Assembly (NCBI GenBank): GCA_903889445.1
Contig: CAISXF010000006.1
Location: 1-36,807 of the forward strand
Direction of reading: 5' to 3'
DNA length: 36,807 bases
Source of the DNA: an uncultured Pseudomonadota bacterium
Lineage (GTDB): Bacteria; Pseudomonadota; Gammaproteobacteria; Methylococcales; Methylomonadaceae
Part shown: positions 1-8,331 of the stretch, piece by piece
Layout: every line of letters starts with the position of its first letter
How positions within the stretch are numbered: the stretch's first letter is position 1
The notes under the pieces: generated by a model
Seen by the model: only the letters and a program-made list of their open reading frames with translations
Told to the model about the DNA's origin: nothing
Database searches by the model: none
Translations under genes and position numbers: made by a program

Positions 1-417
1 GACCTTGAACGACAAGTTGAATTCATGCGAGGAAAATATCCCACCGCTGAAATTATCAAAGATGTCGGCAGCGGTCTCAACTTCAAACGCAAAGGACTTA
101 CAGCCCTTTTGGAACGCGCAATGCGCGGTGATAAGCTCAACCTTGTGGTTGCCCACCGAGACCGACTTGCGCGATTTGGGGTTGACCTCATCAAACAAGT
201 TATTGAGTTCAATGGTGGACAACTCGTGGTTCTCGACCAAACTGTACACTCACCCGAATCCGAACTCACCAAAGACTTGCTCAATATCTTACACGTCTTC
301 AGTTACCGAATGCACGGACTTAGAAATTACAAAAAGCAAGTTGCACAAGCTGCATCCGACAGCGCAGAACAAAGCGCAGTTCAGCCAGTGGTTGAAAGTG
401 AGCCGCTTTGTTTATAA
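1..417 (+). CDS. tnpA: IS607-family serine recombinase TnpA, C-terminal fragment
   Basis: This is the open end of a small serine recombinase that moves IS607 elements by site-specific recombination. The reading frame is open from base 1, so the N-terminal helix-turn-helix and the catalytic serine lie upstream of the window. Visible family motifs are AHRDRLARFG (about bases 121-180), which holds conserved arginines of the catalytic domain, then VVLDQTVHSPESELTKDLL, and the C-terminal MHGLRNYKKQV that usually ends the conserved part. The last 25 or so residues are low-complexity (AQAASDSAEQ). The 3' end overlaps the start of tnpB in another frame, as in other IS607 elements. The call is firm for family and partial by window edge, not by mutation. 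Confidence 0.85.
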   Translation, partial: DLERQVEFMRGKYPTAEIIKDVGSGLNFKRKGLTALLERAMRGDKLNLVVAHRDRLARFGVDLIKQVIEFNGGQLVVLDQTVHSPESELTKDLLNILHVFSYRMHGLRNYKKQVAQAASDSAEQSAVQPVVESEPLCL

Positions 418-1462
418 CGCCACGATAGCTTTATTACGCGATTACGAAGGCGACAAAAAGCCGTCGTGGATGGACATTAAAAAGATGTTCACTCGCTTGT
501 TACCCAACTGGACAAAAGACACGCCCTTTCAAGTTAAAGGCATGGCGATTAAAGACGCGCATAACGCCTTTTGGAAAACCTGCAAAGCCAACAAGGGCAG
601 TGGCAAACCAACGACGTTTCGATTTCGTAGTCGTAAAGACCCCGCGCAATCTTGCTACATCCAAAAAACGGCGATTAGCGAAAATGGCATCTATCCTCAA
701 ATTTCTGGTAAAGGTTTGGGTTATGCCGAATCTTTACCAGAATCTTGTTTAGATTCTAGGCTGATTTTAAAAGCCGGCAAATTTTACTTAGCCATCCCAT
801 CGAAACACCGCGTACCTTATGGCGAGAACCAAGCCCACGGTGTAACACAATCTATTGTGGCGATTGACCCAGGCGTAAGAACATTTGCCACTTTCTACTC
901 TACCGAAAGTGGTGGTTTTTTAGGCGAAGCTGATTTTTCACGCATTCAACGAATGGCGCATTATCTCGATGATTTAATGTCGCGTGCGTCAAAAGCAGGT
1001 AAGCAAAAGAAAAAACGCATGATGCTAGCGGGACTGAGAATGCGTCAAAAAGTGCAGAACTTGATTGACGAATTGCATCACAAAACGGCGTTATTTCTCG
1101 TTAAAAACTTTGATTGTATTTTGCTGCCTACGTTTGAGACTTCTCAAATGGTGGGGCGTTCAGGGCGAAAAATACGAAGTAAAACCGTTCGCAATATGCT
1201 GACATTTGCCCATTATCGGTTTAAACAGTTTTTGAAAAACAAAGCCGTTGAATATGGCAAAACAGTCGTGGATGTTTGTGAAGCCTATACCAGCAAAACA
1301 CACCCAGAAACAGGTGCGATTAAGCAAATTGGCGGCGCGAAAAGAATAAAATTGAGGTCTGGTGAATGGGTCAACCGAGACATAGTAGGAGCGCGTAATA
1401 TCTTTTTACGCGCATTGGTAGATAAACCCGACTGTTTTACAGTCGCAGTTAGTTTTGCTTAA
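341..1462 (+). CDS. tnpB: IS607/IS605-type TnpB RNA-guided nuclease lacking zinc-finger cysteines
   Basis: TnpB is the RuvC nuclease of IS200/IS605/IS607 elements. It uses a guide RNA made from the element's right end to cut empty donor sites. Visible motifs are the N-terminal HPTAQNKAQFSQWL...RFVYN block, RuvC-I VAIDPGVRTFA (Asp about residue 176 from the start given), RuvC-II LLPTFET (Glu about 266) and RuvC-III NRDIVGARNIFLRAL (Asp about 347), so the catalytic triad is intact. The zinc-finger site between RuvC-II and III, normally two CxxC pairs, reads EAYTSKTHPETG...KLRSGEW and has no cysteine pair. The start is uncertain. The frame is open back to base 5, but homology begins near 335. 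TTG at 341 is a guess; ATG at 212 is the nearest in-frame ATG upstream. The gene overlaps the tnpA end. Confidence 0.85.
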   Translation: MHKLHPTAQNKAQFSQWLKVSRFVYNATIALLRDYEGDKKPSWMDIKKMFTRLLPNWTKDTPFQVKGMAIKDAHNAFWKTCKANKGSGKPTTFRFRSRKDPAQSCYIQKTAISENGIYPQISGKGLGYAESLPESCLDSRLILKAGKFYLAIPSKHRVPYGENQAHGVTQSIVAIDPGVRTFATFYSTESGGFLGEADFSRIQRMAHYLDDLMSRASKAGKQKKKRMMLAGLRMRQKVQNLIDELHHKTALFLVKNFDCILLPTFETSQMVGRSGRKIRSKTVRNMLTFAHYRFKQFLKNKAVEYGKTVVDVCEAYTSKTHPETGAIKQIGGAKRIKLRSGEWVNRDIVGARNIFLRALVDKPDCFTVAVSFA

Positions 1463-1503
1463 CTTATGTTAAGCAATGTTAAGAAAAAATTATCGGTTAG
1501 ACG

Positions 1504-2041
<538 letters not shown>

Positions 2042-2043
2042 CG

Positions 2044-2120
2044 TAGGGCACGGGTCTTGTACCCGCCCTTTAATCACGAATTCTACAAGGTGAAAATAGG
2101 GCAACCACAAGGATTGCCCG
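2044..2120. repeat. Pair of inverted repeats between convergent genes, possible bidirectional terminator or palindromic repeat
   Basis: Two hairpin-forming palindromes lie between the ferredoxin stop and the proS stop. The first has GGGT at 2052-2055 pairing with ACCC at 2061-2064, extended by GGGC/GCCC. The second has GGGCAA at 2099-2104 pairing with TTGCCC at 2114-2119. The GTAGGGC start resembles the GTAGGTGC start of the palindrome at 10750, which suggests small dispersed palindromic elements. Neither is followed by a clean T-run, so termination is inference. Confidence 0.5.
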
Positions 2121-2126
2121 TACAAA

Positions 2127-3839
2127 TTAAGCTAACTTCGCTTGAATAAATTTCAAAATATCCGCCATCGCAACATCTTCAGCTTGTTCATCGGTTCGAC
2201 CTTTATATTCAATCGTCCCCGCATCCAACCCTTTGTCGCCCATCACCAACAAATGCGGAATACCGATTAAATCCATATCGGAGAACATAAAACCCGCGCG
2301 AACTTTTCTATCGTCGAGTAACACTTCAATTCCCGCATTCACCAATTCTTGATATAAATTTTCTGTCGCTTCGCGCAATCGTTCCGATTTGTGCATATTC
2401 ATCGGGCAAATTGCCACTTGAAATGGTGCTAAATTCGCCGACCAAATAATGCCGCGTGCGTCGTGATTTTGTTCCACCGCCGCCGCCACGACCCGCGAAA
2501 TACCAATGCCGTAACAGCCCATCATCATAATTTGGTTTTTGCCACCTTCGTTAATCACGCCCGCTTTCATCGCTTCGCTGTATTTGGTGCCGAGTTGGAA
2601 AATATGCCCGACTTCGATGCCGCGTGCAATCGTCAACGTACCTTTGCCGTCGGGACTTGTATCGCCTTCGACCACCGTTCGTAAATCCATAATTTGTGTG
2701 GGCAATGGCAAATCACGTTCCCAATTTACGCCTTGATAATGTTTGCCGTTTTGATTCGCGCCACAGACAAAATCCGCCATTACCGTCACGCTGCGGTCGG
2801 CAATAATCGGAATCGTCAAACCCAACGCGCCAATCGAACCCGCTTGGCAACCGCACGCGCGTTGAATTTCGTCGTCGCTGGCAAATTGTAACGGCGAAGC
2901 CACGCTCGCAATTTTATCGACTTTAATTTCGTTTAATTCGTGGTCGCCGCGCAATAATAACGCCACTAATTCGCCTTCTTCTGCGCCTTTCACGATGAGC
3001 GTTTTTAAGCATTGCGTCGCTGAAATGTTCAAAAATTCGCACACGTCAACGATGCTGTGTTGATTTGGCGTGTCGATTAACGACATCGTTTCTGTTGCCG
3101 CTGGACGCGATTCCGTCGGCATTAACGCTTCGGCTTTTTCAACATTCGCCGCGTAATCGCTTTCGGTTGAAAAGGCAATCGCGTCTTCGCCCGAATCCGC
3201 CAACACATGAAACTCGTGGGAAATCGCGCCACCGATTGAACCCGAGTCAGCCACAACGGCACGAAATTCCAACCCAAAATGCGTAAAAATTGACGTGTAA
3301 GCGGCGTGCATCACCTCGTAAGTTTCGTGCAAACTCGCTTCGGACAAATGAAACGAATAGGCATCTTTCATAATAAATTCACGCGCCCGCATCACGCCAA
3401 AACGTGGACGAATTTCATCGCGGAATTTCGTTTGAATTTGAAAATAAGTAATCGGCAACTGTTTATAACTTTTGATTTCGTAACGCGCCAAATCGGTAAT
3501 AATTTCTTCGTGCGTCGGGCCCAAACAAAAATCACGCCCGTGACGGTCTTTCAATCGCGCCAATTCCGCGCCGTATTGATCCCAACGTCCCGTTTCTTGC
3601 CACAATTCGGCAGGCTGTAAACCTGGCATTAACACTTCTAAGCCACCAGATTTTTCCATTTCATCGCGCACAATTTTTTCAACTTTACGCAACACGCGCA
3701 AACCCAACGGCAACCAAGTATATAAACCCGTCGCGAGTTTGCGGATTAAACCGGCGCGAATCATCAATTGATGGCTAATAATTTCCGCGTCAGACGGCGT
3801 TTCTTTGACAGTATTTAAAGGAAATGAGGAAGTTCGCAT
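2127..3839 (-). CDS. proS: Prolyl-tRNA synthetase, bacterial type
   Basis: This enzyme charges tRNA-Pro with proline in the cytoplasm. The class II core shows motif 1 around residues 30-70, motif 2 [17 protein letters not shown] and motif 3 [17 protein letters not shown]. Between motifs 2 and 3 (about residues 225-395) is the insertion domain that deacylates mischarged Ala-tRNA-Pro, typical of the long bacterial form. The C-terminal anticodon-binding domain includes [19 protein letters not shown]. The length of 570 aa matches the family (about 570). It starts with [19 protein letters not shown], a standard start. It is a single gene, convergent with the ferredoxins. Confidence 0.97.
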   Translation of the reverse strand: MRTSSFPLNTVKETPSDAEIISHQLMIRAGLIRKLATGLYTWLPLGLRVLRKVEKIVRDEMEKSGGLEVLMPGLQPAELWQETGRWDQYGAELARLKDRHGRDFCLGPTHEEIITDLARYEIKSYKQLPITYFQIQTKFRDEIRPRFGVMRAREFIMKDAYSFHLSEASLHETYEVMHAAYTSIFTHFGLEFRAVVADSGSIGGAISHEFHVLADSGEDAIAFSTESDYAANVEKAEALMPTESRPAATETMSLIDTPNQHSIVDVCEFLNISATQCLKTLIVKGAEEGELVALLLRGDHELNEIKVDKIASVASPLQFASDDEIQRACGCQAGSIGALGLTIPIIADRSVTVMADFVCGANQNGKHYQGVNWERDLPLPTQIMDLRTVVEGDTSPDGKGTLTIARGIEVGHIFQLGTKYSEAMKAGVINEGGKNQIMMMGCYGIGISRVVAAAVEQNHDARGIIWSANLAPFQVAICPMNMHKSERLREATENLYQELVNAGIEVLLDDRKVRAGFMFSDMDLIGIPHLLVMGDKGLDAGTIEYKGRTDEQAEDVAMADILKFIQAKLA

Positions 3840-3907
3840 GATAGTTAAGTCTCTAAAAGTGATGATAAGAAGGTCGCCATTTTAGCGCGTTACGGAATGT
3901 AACAGGC

Positions 3908-3941
3908 AAAAAAAAGCTCTCTTTGTTTTCACAAAGAGAGC
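3908..3941 (-). terminator. Rho-independent terminator of the small membrane-protein gene
   Basis: An 11-bp perfect stem (GCTCTCTTTGT at 3916-3926 with ACAAAGAGAGC at 3931-3941) has a 4-nt loop. Read on the minus strand it is followed by a run of eight U (A-run at 3908-3915). It lies downstream of the small gene at 4019-4171 and upstream of proS, separating the two transcripts. Confidence 0.85.
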
Positions 3942-4018
3942 GAGAGGTCAAACAGGACAATGAGGAGTCAATGTTTGTTACAAAATAACAGGAGATAGAA
4001 CGTTTAGGGTTTAAAAAC

Positions 4019-4171
4019 TTAGCTGTAAAACTGACGGTTCAAATGTACGTTGCTGAAAATAGCGGCTGACGCAAATAGTACGGTTGAAATAATGAATTCG
4101 CCTGAAATAAATCCAACAATGCCGACGATAAACATCAAGGCAATCAATACGTCTCTAGTGAAAGCGTTCAT
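4019..4171 (-). CDS. Small hydrophobic membrane protein (50 aa), unknown function
   Basis: I do not recognise this protein. After a short polar start (MNAFTRD) there are two hydrophobic stretches, roughly residues 8-23 (VLIALMFIVGIVGFIS) and 26-40 (FIISTVLFASAAIFS), so it probably spans the inner membrane twice with a short polar C-terminus. ATG at 4171 is preferred to a start 27 codons upstream because AAAGGA lies 8 nt before it and the upstream part has no ribosome site. A strong terminator follows, so it is likely a real single-gene transcript. DNA around it is AT-rich. Confidence 0.6.
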   Translation of the reverse strand: MNAFTRDVLIALMFIVGIVGFISGEFIISTVLFASAAIFSNVHLNRQFYS

Positions 4172-4289
4172 GATAATGTTCCTTTGGTTTGGTGTAAAAA
4201 TGTAAATAACTAACTTGGAGCAAAGTATACAGACGTACCTATTCATTGACAATACAGTGATTTATTGATTCATAGTTTCTTATTTGAGT

Positions 4290-4320
4290 ATAAATAAAAT
4301 CGCCTCGGTGCCGAAGAGGC
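4290..4320 (-). terminator. Probable terminator of the RelE-type toxin-antitoxin operon
   Basis: The short GC stem GCCTC (4302-4306) pairs with GAGGC (4316-4320). On the minus strand it is followed by ATTTTATTT. The position, 33 bp after the toxin stop, fits the end of the toxin-antitoxin transcript. The stem is only 5 bp, so confidence is moderate. Confidence 0.55.
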
Positions 4321-4352
4321 TAAAATTTAAACGTAAAAAACCACCCTCGTTT

Positions 4353-4622
4353 TCAATAAACCTCATCATGACTGCCAATATCAACCAAAAAAATCATGTC
4401 GTTTTGAATTAAAAACAGACAAACAATTCGGTAATCATGCGTCAAACTGCAAGCGTGAAATTCGCTTAAATCGCCGTGCAATTTGTGTGTTTTGAGTGCC
4501 GCGTCAAATGGATTTTCCTTGAGTTGGGTCAGCACTTTCGCATATTTATCCAGTAACTCGGCGTGCTTTTTGAAAAATTTACGCTCCTTGCGCTGGTAAC
4601 TTTCGTTTCTAACTAATTTCAT
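4353..4622 (-). CDS. RelE/YafQ-type mRNA interferase toxin
   Basis: This 89-aa toxin belongs to a type II toxin-antitoxin pair and probably cleaves mRNA on the ribosome when freed from its antitoxin. The family pattern is visible: an N-terminal basic helix (KERKFFKKHAELLDKYAKVL), HKLHGDLSEFHACSL in the middle, HDYRIVCLF on the central strand, and a C-terminal strand ending in VDIGSHDEVY. The terminal aromatic/acidic end and the central His and Arg are typical of YafQ/RelE enzymes. It overlaps the antitoxin gene upstream by 14 nt, so the two are translationally coupled. Full length for the family. Confidence 0.88.
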   Translation of the reverse strand: MKLVRNESYQRKERKFFKKHAELLDKYAKVLTQLKENPFDAALKTHKLHGDLSEFHACSLTHDYRIVCLFLIQNDMIFLVDIGSHDEVY

Positions 4623-4842
4623 TTTTCAAATTTTGAATATGCGCGTTTATATCTTGAATCTCGCTAAAGCCCGTCAAATCACCTTGTTGAATTTTTTTCA
4701 ATGACTCCAAACACATGGTTTTATCAATTTTTACTTTTTCAGCATTTAATCCCAATCTAAAATAATGAATGAAGTCGTAAAGCTCAAACAGTTTCGCTTC
4801 AGGAATAAATTGTAATTCGTGAATAATATCGTCTTGAATCAT
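4609..4842 (-). CDS. Antitoxin partner of the RelE/YafQ-type toxin
   Basis: This 77-aa acidic protein lies directly upstream of the toxin and is called antitoxin by position. The N-terminal half (IQDDIIHELQFIPEAKLFEL) is the kind of helical DNA-binding or dimerisation region seen in small antitoxins annotated as DUF2281-like or unclassified. The C-terminal half (GDLTGFSEIQDINAHI) is the likely toxin-binding segment. ATG at 4842 is chosen because GAGG lies 6 nt upstream; the frame is open further up but runs into the pilin terminator. No AbrB, HTH or RHH signature is clear, so the antitoxin class is uncertain. Confidence 0.75.
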   Translation of the reverse strand: MIQDDIIHELQFIPEAKLFELYDFIHYFRLGLNAEKVKIDKTMCLESLKKIQQGDLTGFSEIQDINAHIQNLKNEIS

Positions 4843-4893
4843 GATGCCTCGCAGATGAGCGTATTTTAAAAGTCCAAATTCTACCACAACAAA

Positions 4894-4928
4894 AAAAACC
4901 GCCCCCGTTTGCACGAAGGGCGGTTTTT
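4894..4928 (-). terminator. Terminator of the pilin gene (bidirectional shape)
   Basis: A perfect 11-bp palindrome AAAAACCGCCC (4894-4904) / GGGCGGTTTTT (4918-4928) encloses a 13-nt loop, flanked by A and T runs on both sides. It lies 25 bp after the pilA stop on the minus strand and would end the pilin mRNA before the toxin-antitoxin operon. Confidence 0.9.
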
Positions 4929-4952
4929 AGCTGGAAATTAACTCAACTCAGA

Positions 4953-5474
4953 TTAGCTGGTAGCTGCTTGTGATACGCAAAGTTGCGCTGTTAGACAACT
5001 CCCTGAGATTACCCAAGTGATTTTGCCTCCGCCAGTTGAAGCGTTTACCGTAGGAGATAACGGCAGATAAGTCCCAGTTAGAATATAATCCTCGCCAGTC
5101 AAACCATTAACGGGAACAGCAGCGGCACCAATCGCCTTGCCAGTGATTGATACATTGGTATAAAGTGTTGCTGCGGTTATTACCGTCGCAATATTACCCA
5201 CTGCTGCTGCAATATCAGCAGGAACACCGTTGTTCAATCCGCCTGCCGTTCCACTGCCAAGACATTGCAAGGTCGAATTAGTAAGTTGGACACAGCTTTC
5301 AATCGCTTGTTTCACCGCTGCAACCTGTAGCATCACTTCTGAGAACTTCGCTTTTCGGGTGTAGTTTTGATACGAAGGAATAGCTACCGCTGCCAAAATA
5401 CCCACGATAGCAACAGAAATCATCAGCTCGATTAAGGTAAAACCTTGTTGAGTTTTATTCGTCATGTTTTTCAT
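4953..5474 (-). CDS. pilA: Type IV major pilin-like protein PilA
   Basis: This is a type IVa prepilin. The leader [11 protein letters not shown] is cut by the prepilin peptidase after Gly11, giving a mature N-terminus [20 protein letters not shown]. Glu at mature position 5 and the hydrophobic spine are intact. The tail holds Cys pairs, including CVQL...LQC near 55-70 and CLTAQLC near the end; the last pair could form the disulfide-bonded D-region loop of pilins. The globular part is rich in Ala, Gly and Thr. Length 173 aa is normal. It stands alone with its own terminator. The assembly genes pilB, pilC and pilD are 22 kb away on the same strand. A minor pilin cannot be excluded, but size and composition favour the major subunit. 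Confidence 0.9.
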   Translation of the reverse strand: MKNMTNKTQQGFTLIELMISVAIVGILAAVAIPSYQNYTRKAKFSEVMLQVAAVKQAIESCVQLTNSTLQCLGSGTAGGLNNGVPADIAAAVGNIATVITAATLYTNVSITGKAIGAAAVPVNGLTGEDYILTGTYLPLSPTVNASTGGGKITWVISGSCLTAQLCVSQAATS

Positions 5475-5539
5475 ATCTTTTCTCTCTTTAGAAGTTAAAA
5501 AATTGATGAATCCAGCGGTTTATAAATTCAACGGTTTTC

Positions 5540-5545
5540 ATTATA
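5540..5545 (-). promoter_or_regulatory. Candidate -10 box upstream of pilA
   Basis: TATAAT is present on the minus strand about 65 bp upstream of the pilA start. No convincing -35 hexamer lies 17 bp further up, and no sigma-54 TGGCAC-N5-TTGC pattern was seen in the 103-bp gap between fhcC and pilA. This is weak evidence only. Confidence 0.3.
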
Positions 5546-5577
5546 AAACTATCAGCCGCAATTTTAAATAGCCTATT

Positions 5578-6390
5578 TTAAATTTTTACTAAAATTTCAC
5601 CGCGCCCGATTTCGGACATATCGCCCGCGTAACGATGCACGCGATTGAAAGCATTTTCGTTGCTGGCAAACGGGGAATTTAACTCGTTGAAAGAGGTAAA
5701 CAGCATCGGCAAAAACGCCAAGGTGTGCGAGCCGCAATCGTTGAAACTTGCCGATAATTTGGGTTCGTTCCACAACAAAATCGTGCCGCGCCGCATTCCG
5801 TGACCTAAAAATTTGCCGGTATTTCCCATGACGGCAATCGTGCCCGCAATCATGCGCGAGCCGCAATAATCGCCTGCGTTTCCTTCGATTAAAATGGTGC
5901 CGCGCCGTAAATGGTCGCCGACTCGGTCGCCTGCATTGCCGCGCACTAAAATTATACCGCCTTTCATGCCCATTTTATTTCCAGCCAACGCGCCGCCTAA
6001 AAAGTCGCCCACGTTGCCGTCGATTTCGAGTTGTCCTTTTTTCATTTCACAACCGGCGTAAATGCCCGCGCTGCCGAATACTTTGATGGCACCTTTTTTC
6101 ATGCCCATGCCGCAATACGCGCCAACATCGCCTTCAACGTGAATCATGCCGCCGTCTAACTCTTTGCCGATGTAATCGAGTTTAGCGAAACTATTTTTGA
6201 TGATAATGTGTTTCGCATCGTAACCGCTGACGGTGAATAATTCATCGACGCGCAGCTTGCGTTTGCCACAGTGTAATTTGAGCGCGGCGATTTCGGCGGC
6301 TTCTAATTTTTCCAGCGAATGACACACCAGCGGCGACATATCGACACGTTGATTCGGCTGGGTTTTGAGGGTGAAGGTTAATGCGCTCAT
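5578..6390 (-). CDS. fhcC: Formyltransferase/hydrolase complex subunit C (formylmethanofuran dehydrogenase subunit C-like)
   Basis: FhcC is a subunit of the Fhc complex, which in methylotrophs converts formyl-tetrahydromethanopterin to formate at the end of formaldehyde oxidation. The protein is 270 aa. Its core (about residues 75-215) is a right-handed beta-helix of glycine-rich repeats of the GxxGxxxG kind, for example GDVGAYCGMGMKKG, GNVGDFLGG and GNAGDYCGSRMIAG; this fold is shared with the glutamate synthase C-terminal domain. ATG at 6390 is chosen over a start 33 codons upstream because it overlaps the fhcD stop in an ATGA junction and matches the normal N-terminus. It is co-transcribed with fhcD. 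The partner genes fhcA and fhcB are not in the window. Confidence 0.93.
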   Translation of the reverse strand: MSALTFTLKTQPNQRVDMSPLVCHSLEKLEAAEIAALKLHCGKRKLRVDELFTVSGYDAKHIIIKNSFAKLDYIGKELDGGMIHVEGDVGAYCGMGMKKGAIKVFGSAGIYAGCEMKKGQLEIDGNVGDFLGGALAGNKMGMKGGIILVRGNAGDRVGDHLRRGTILIEGNAGDYCGSRMIAGTIAVMGNTGKFLGHGMRRGTILLWNEPKLSASFNDCGSHTLAFLPMLFTSFNELNSPFASNENAFNRVHRYAGDMSEIGRGEILVKI

Positions 6391-7286
6391 GCCATGATTT
6401 CCTGTAAATGAAAATGGAACGGCCCTAATTTGCCGCCGTAATTCCCTGCGCTGATTCGCATAATGCCGTTTTCTGCGCCTAAATCGCACACCGCTTGAAT
6501 GCCGACGCGCATGGCTTTATCGATGTCGTCTTTGGTCAAACCGTCGATGACGATTTCCATCACAGATTCAATGTCGGGCGATAAATCGGTTTTTTTGGTT
6601 GAACCTTTTAACGTTGGGCAAAATGCGTCGTTGGTGGACGCGCCAAGGGTTTTGTATTTTGAACCGACTTTTGAGCCTGAACGCACCACGCCACCCGGAA
6701 ACGGCATAATCACGTTGGGGATTTTTCGCATTTCTTCAATCGCGGCTTCACACGCCGCGAGGGCTTGCGGTTGAGATTGCGCCAAAACCAAGAAATTGCC
6801 GCCACCGATTGCGTCAACTTGACCGGTTGTGGCTTCTGCTAAAAATTCGCCATCCATCACAGGAATGCGCCAATAACGTTTGCCCGAAATCACTTTTGAG
6901 GTTTGAAAACCGTCACCGAAATAACGTAAATTTTTACCCAACGGAATGCGAATTCCGCCGTCAATGCCCGCGAAAAGTGCAGACGTTGGCGACGTTAAAA
7001 CACATTGACCTGCACGAGTTTCGAGTTGTTTGGCTAATCCTTTCCCACCCATCGCGAAAATCATAATTGCGACACCGGGACGACCATCTGGCGTTTCGTC
7101 TGGTGTTAAAACCCGCTCGATTCCCGCTTCGCACCCGCACGCAATCACCGACGTGGCAAAACCCGTCATGGCTTGCGCGGCAATCATTGCCCATTTTTCA
7201 TTTTGCGCGGTGATAATCGCTCGCGTGCCTTTCATCGGAAAGGCTTCGGCGAAAGTCGCGTCTATCGTGACCCCGTTAATAATCAT
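6387..7286 (-). CDS. fhcD: Formylmethanofuran:tetrahydromethanopterin N-formyltransferase (FhcD/Ftr)
   Basis: This enzyme moves the formyl group between tetrahydromethanopterin and methanofuran in the bacterial C1-oxidation pathway. The length of 299 aa equals the archaeal and bacterial family size. Conserved blocks include the start MIINGVTIDATFAEAFPMKG, GGNFLVLAQSQPQAL, MPFPGGVVRSGSKVGSKYK and the C-terminal SAGNYGGKLGPFHFHL. An AAGGA ribosome site precedes the ATG by 7 nt. The gene overlaps fhcC (ATGA). It follows brnA by only 28 bp and so may be read from the smpB-brnTA transcript as well as any promoter inside that stretch. The gene is the main marker that the host is a methylotroph. Confidence 0.96.
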   Translation of the reverse strand: MIINGVTIDATFAEAFPMKGTRAIITAQNEKWAMIAAQAMTGFATSVIACGCEAGIERVLTPDETPDGRPGVAIMIFAMGGKGLAKQLETRAGQCVLTSPTSALFAGIDGGIRIPLGKNLRYFGDGFQTSKVISGKRYWRIPVMDGEFLAEATTGQVDAIGGGNFLVLAQSQPQALAACEAAIEEMRKIPNVIMPFPGGVVRSGSKVGSKYKTLGASTNDAFCPTLKGSTKKTDLSPDIESVMEIVIDGLTKDDIDKAMRVGIQAVCDLGAENGIMRISAGNYGGKLGPFHFHLQEIMA

Positions 7287-7314
7287 TGTTTTTCCTTTTG
7301 TGTAAAAATGTTTG

Positions 7315-7578
7315 TTAAGCCAATGAATGCTCTTGTAACCATTGTTTTAAAGCCTGATTCATTTTACTTTCCCAATCTGCGCCCGTTTTCCGAAATGCGT
7401 CTAAAATGCCATATTCAAAATTTATCGTCGCAGATTCAAAATGTTCAGACGGTTTTTTTATGGCGGCTAATTTTGATTGTAGTGATAACGGCAAACCCGA
7501 AAAAGGAACGGCGCGTTTAAAATCTTCAGCCGTCCATTCGGGATTTTCATCGTCTAATAATTCAAGATTTGTTTTCAT
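7315..7578 (-). CDS. brnA: BrnA-family antitoxin
   Basis: This 87-aa antitoxin neutralises the BrnT ribonuclease and probably represses its own operon. The signature is LLDDENPEWTAEDFKRA near the N-terminus and the C-terminal AFRKTGADWESKMNQALKQW, a ribbon-helix-helix-like region ending in WL. The order toxin-then-antitoxin and the 17-nt overlap with brnT upstream are those of BrnTA modules. The stop is only 28 bp before fhcD, so the module is inserted in, or has become part of, a transcript carrying C1-metabolism genes. Confidence 0.88.
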   Translation of the reverse strand: MKTNLELLDDENPEWTAEDFKRAVPFSGLPLSLQSKLAAIKKPSEHFESATINFEYGILDAFRKTGADWESKMNQALKQWLQEHSLA

Positions 7579-7834
7579 ATTGTTTCACCTCACGTTTGTT
7601 GGCTTTTCTAAAGCTAATGACTCGAATTCCGCTGTCGGTTTCAACAAAAACTAGCGCGTAAAGTCTTTTTTCAATCAATCCTAAAGCTCGAATGCGTGTT
7701 TCACCGTAATCAAATCTGTCGTCAATGGTGAACGTTGCCGTTTCAAAATCGAATTCTTGCACGCGCTCGAAACTTAAATCGCGTTCGAGGATATTTTTGT
7801 CATTTTTTGCTGAGTCAAAATCGATGTTTATCAC
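7562..7834 (-). CDS. brnT: BrnT-family toxin (ribonuclease)
   Basis: This 90-aa type II toxin has the RelE-like BrnT fold. Family hallmarks are the start INIDFDSAKNDKN, DDRFDYGETRIRALGLIEKR in the middle, and the end RVISFRKANKREVKQYE, which matches the ISxRKAxxxExxxYE signature. The usual KHG after the first helix reads ERD here, a minor variation. It starts 9 bp after the smpB stop and overlaps brnA by 17 nt. The toxin appears full length and intact. Confidence 0.9.
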   Translation of the reverse strand: MINIDFDSAKNDKNILERDLSFERVQEFDFETATFTIDDRFDYGETRIRALGLIEKRLYALVFVETDSGIRVISFRKANKREVKQYENKS

Positions 7835-7843
7835 AGCTATTTT

Positions 7844-8329
7844 CTACGCCTTCTTCATAATCCGCGCTTGTTCGCGTTTCCAATCTTGGTCTTTCGACGC
7901 GGCGCGTTTGTCGTGTAATTGTTTACCTTTCGCCAACCCGATTTCGATTTTTGCACGTCCGTTTTTCCAATACATCGCCAACGGAATAATCGTGTAACCT
8001 TTACGTTCAACCGCGCCAATCAGTTTGTTTAATTCGTGCCGATTGAGCAGCAATTTTTTGTTACGAACGGCTTCGGGTTTAATGTGCGTCGAAGCCGAAA
8101 GCAACGCTGAAATGTGTGCGCCCGACAACCACGCTTCGCCTTTTTTAATGACGACGTAACTTTCTTTGAGTTGCACGCGCCCATCACGCAAACTTTTCAC
8201 TTCCCAACCTTCCAACACCAAACCCGCTTCAAATTTGTCTTCGACCGAGTATTCGTGCGTCGCTTGACGATTTTTCGCAATCGTTGCATTTTGAGAATCT
8301 GCTTTTTTCTTCGCGTTTTTGTCCGCCAT
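7844..8329 (-). CDS. smpB: SsrA-binding protein SmpB
   Basis: SmpB binds tmRNA and is needed for trans-translation rescue of stalled ribosomes. The 161-aa protein shows the OB-fold blocks [37 protein letters not shown] and [19 protein letters not shown], and the basic C-terminal tail [19 protein letters not shown] that enters the decoding centre. The lysine-rich N-terminus is usual. It begins 2 bp after the stop of the M16 protein gene and is followed closely by brnT. No tmRNA gene (ssrA) was recognised in the window. Confidence 0.96.
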   Translation of the reverse strand: MADKNAKKKADSQNATIAKNRQATHEYSVEDKFEAGLVLEGWEVKSLRDGRVQLKESYVVIKKGEAWLSGAHISALLSASTHIKPEAVRNKKLLLNRHELNKLIGAVERKGYTIIPLAMYWKNGRAKIEIGLAKGKQLHDKRAASKDQDWKREQARIMKKA

Positions 8330-8331
8330 AA

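Larger units (their letters stand above)
1..1500 (+). mobile_element. IS607-family insertion sequence, right part (cut by window edge)
   Basis: The segment encodes the C-terminal part of an IS607-type serine recombinase (TnpA) and an overlapping RuvC-type TnpB, the standard IS607 gene order. The left end lies outside the window. The right boundary is not certain. The tnpB stop is at 1460-1462 and a ferredoxin gene starts at 1504, so the right end and any guide (omega) RNA tail must fit into about 40 bp after tnpB or overlap its 3' end. Short direct repeats of TGTTAAG at about 1467 and 1475 fall in this gap. The family call is from protein motifs; the boundary is inference. Confidence 0.75.

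Noticed and set aside
5-340. N-terminal extension of TnpB back to base 5
   Set aside because: That part is tnpA in another frame and has no TnpB-like sequence; the family match starts near base 335.
6391-6489. Extra 33 codons at the fhcC N-terminus
   Set aside because: They overlap fhcD coding sequence; the ATGA junction at 6390 fits the family start.
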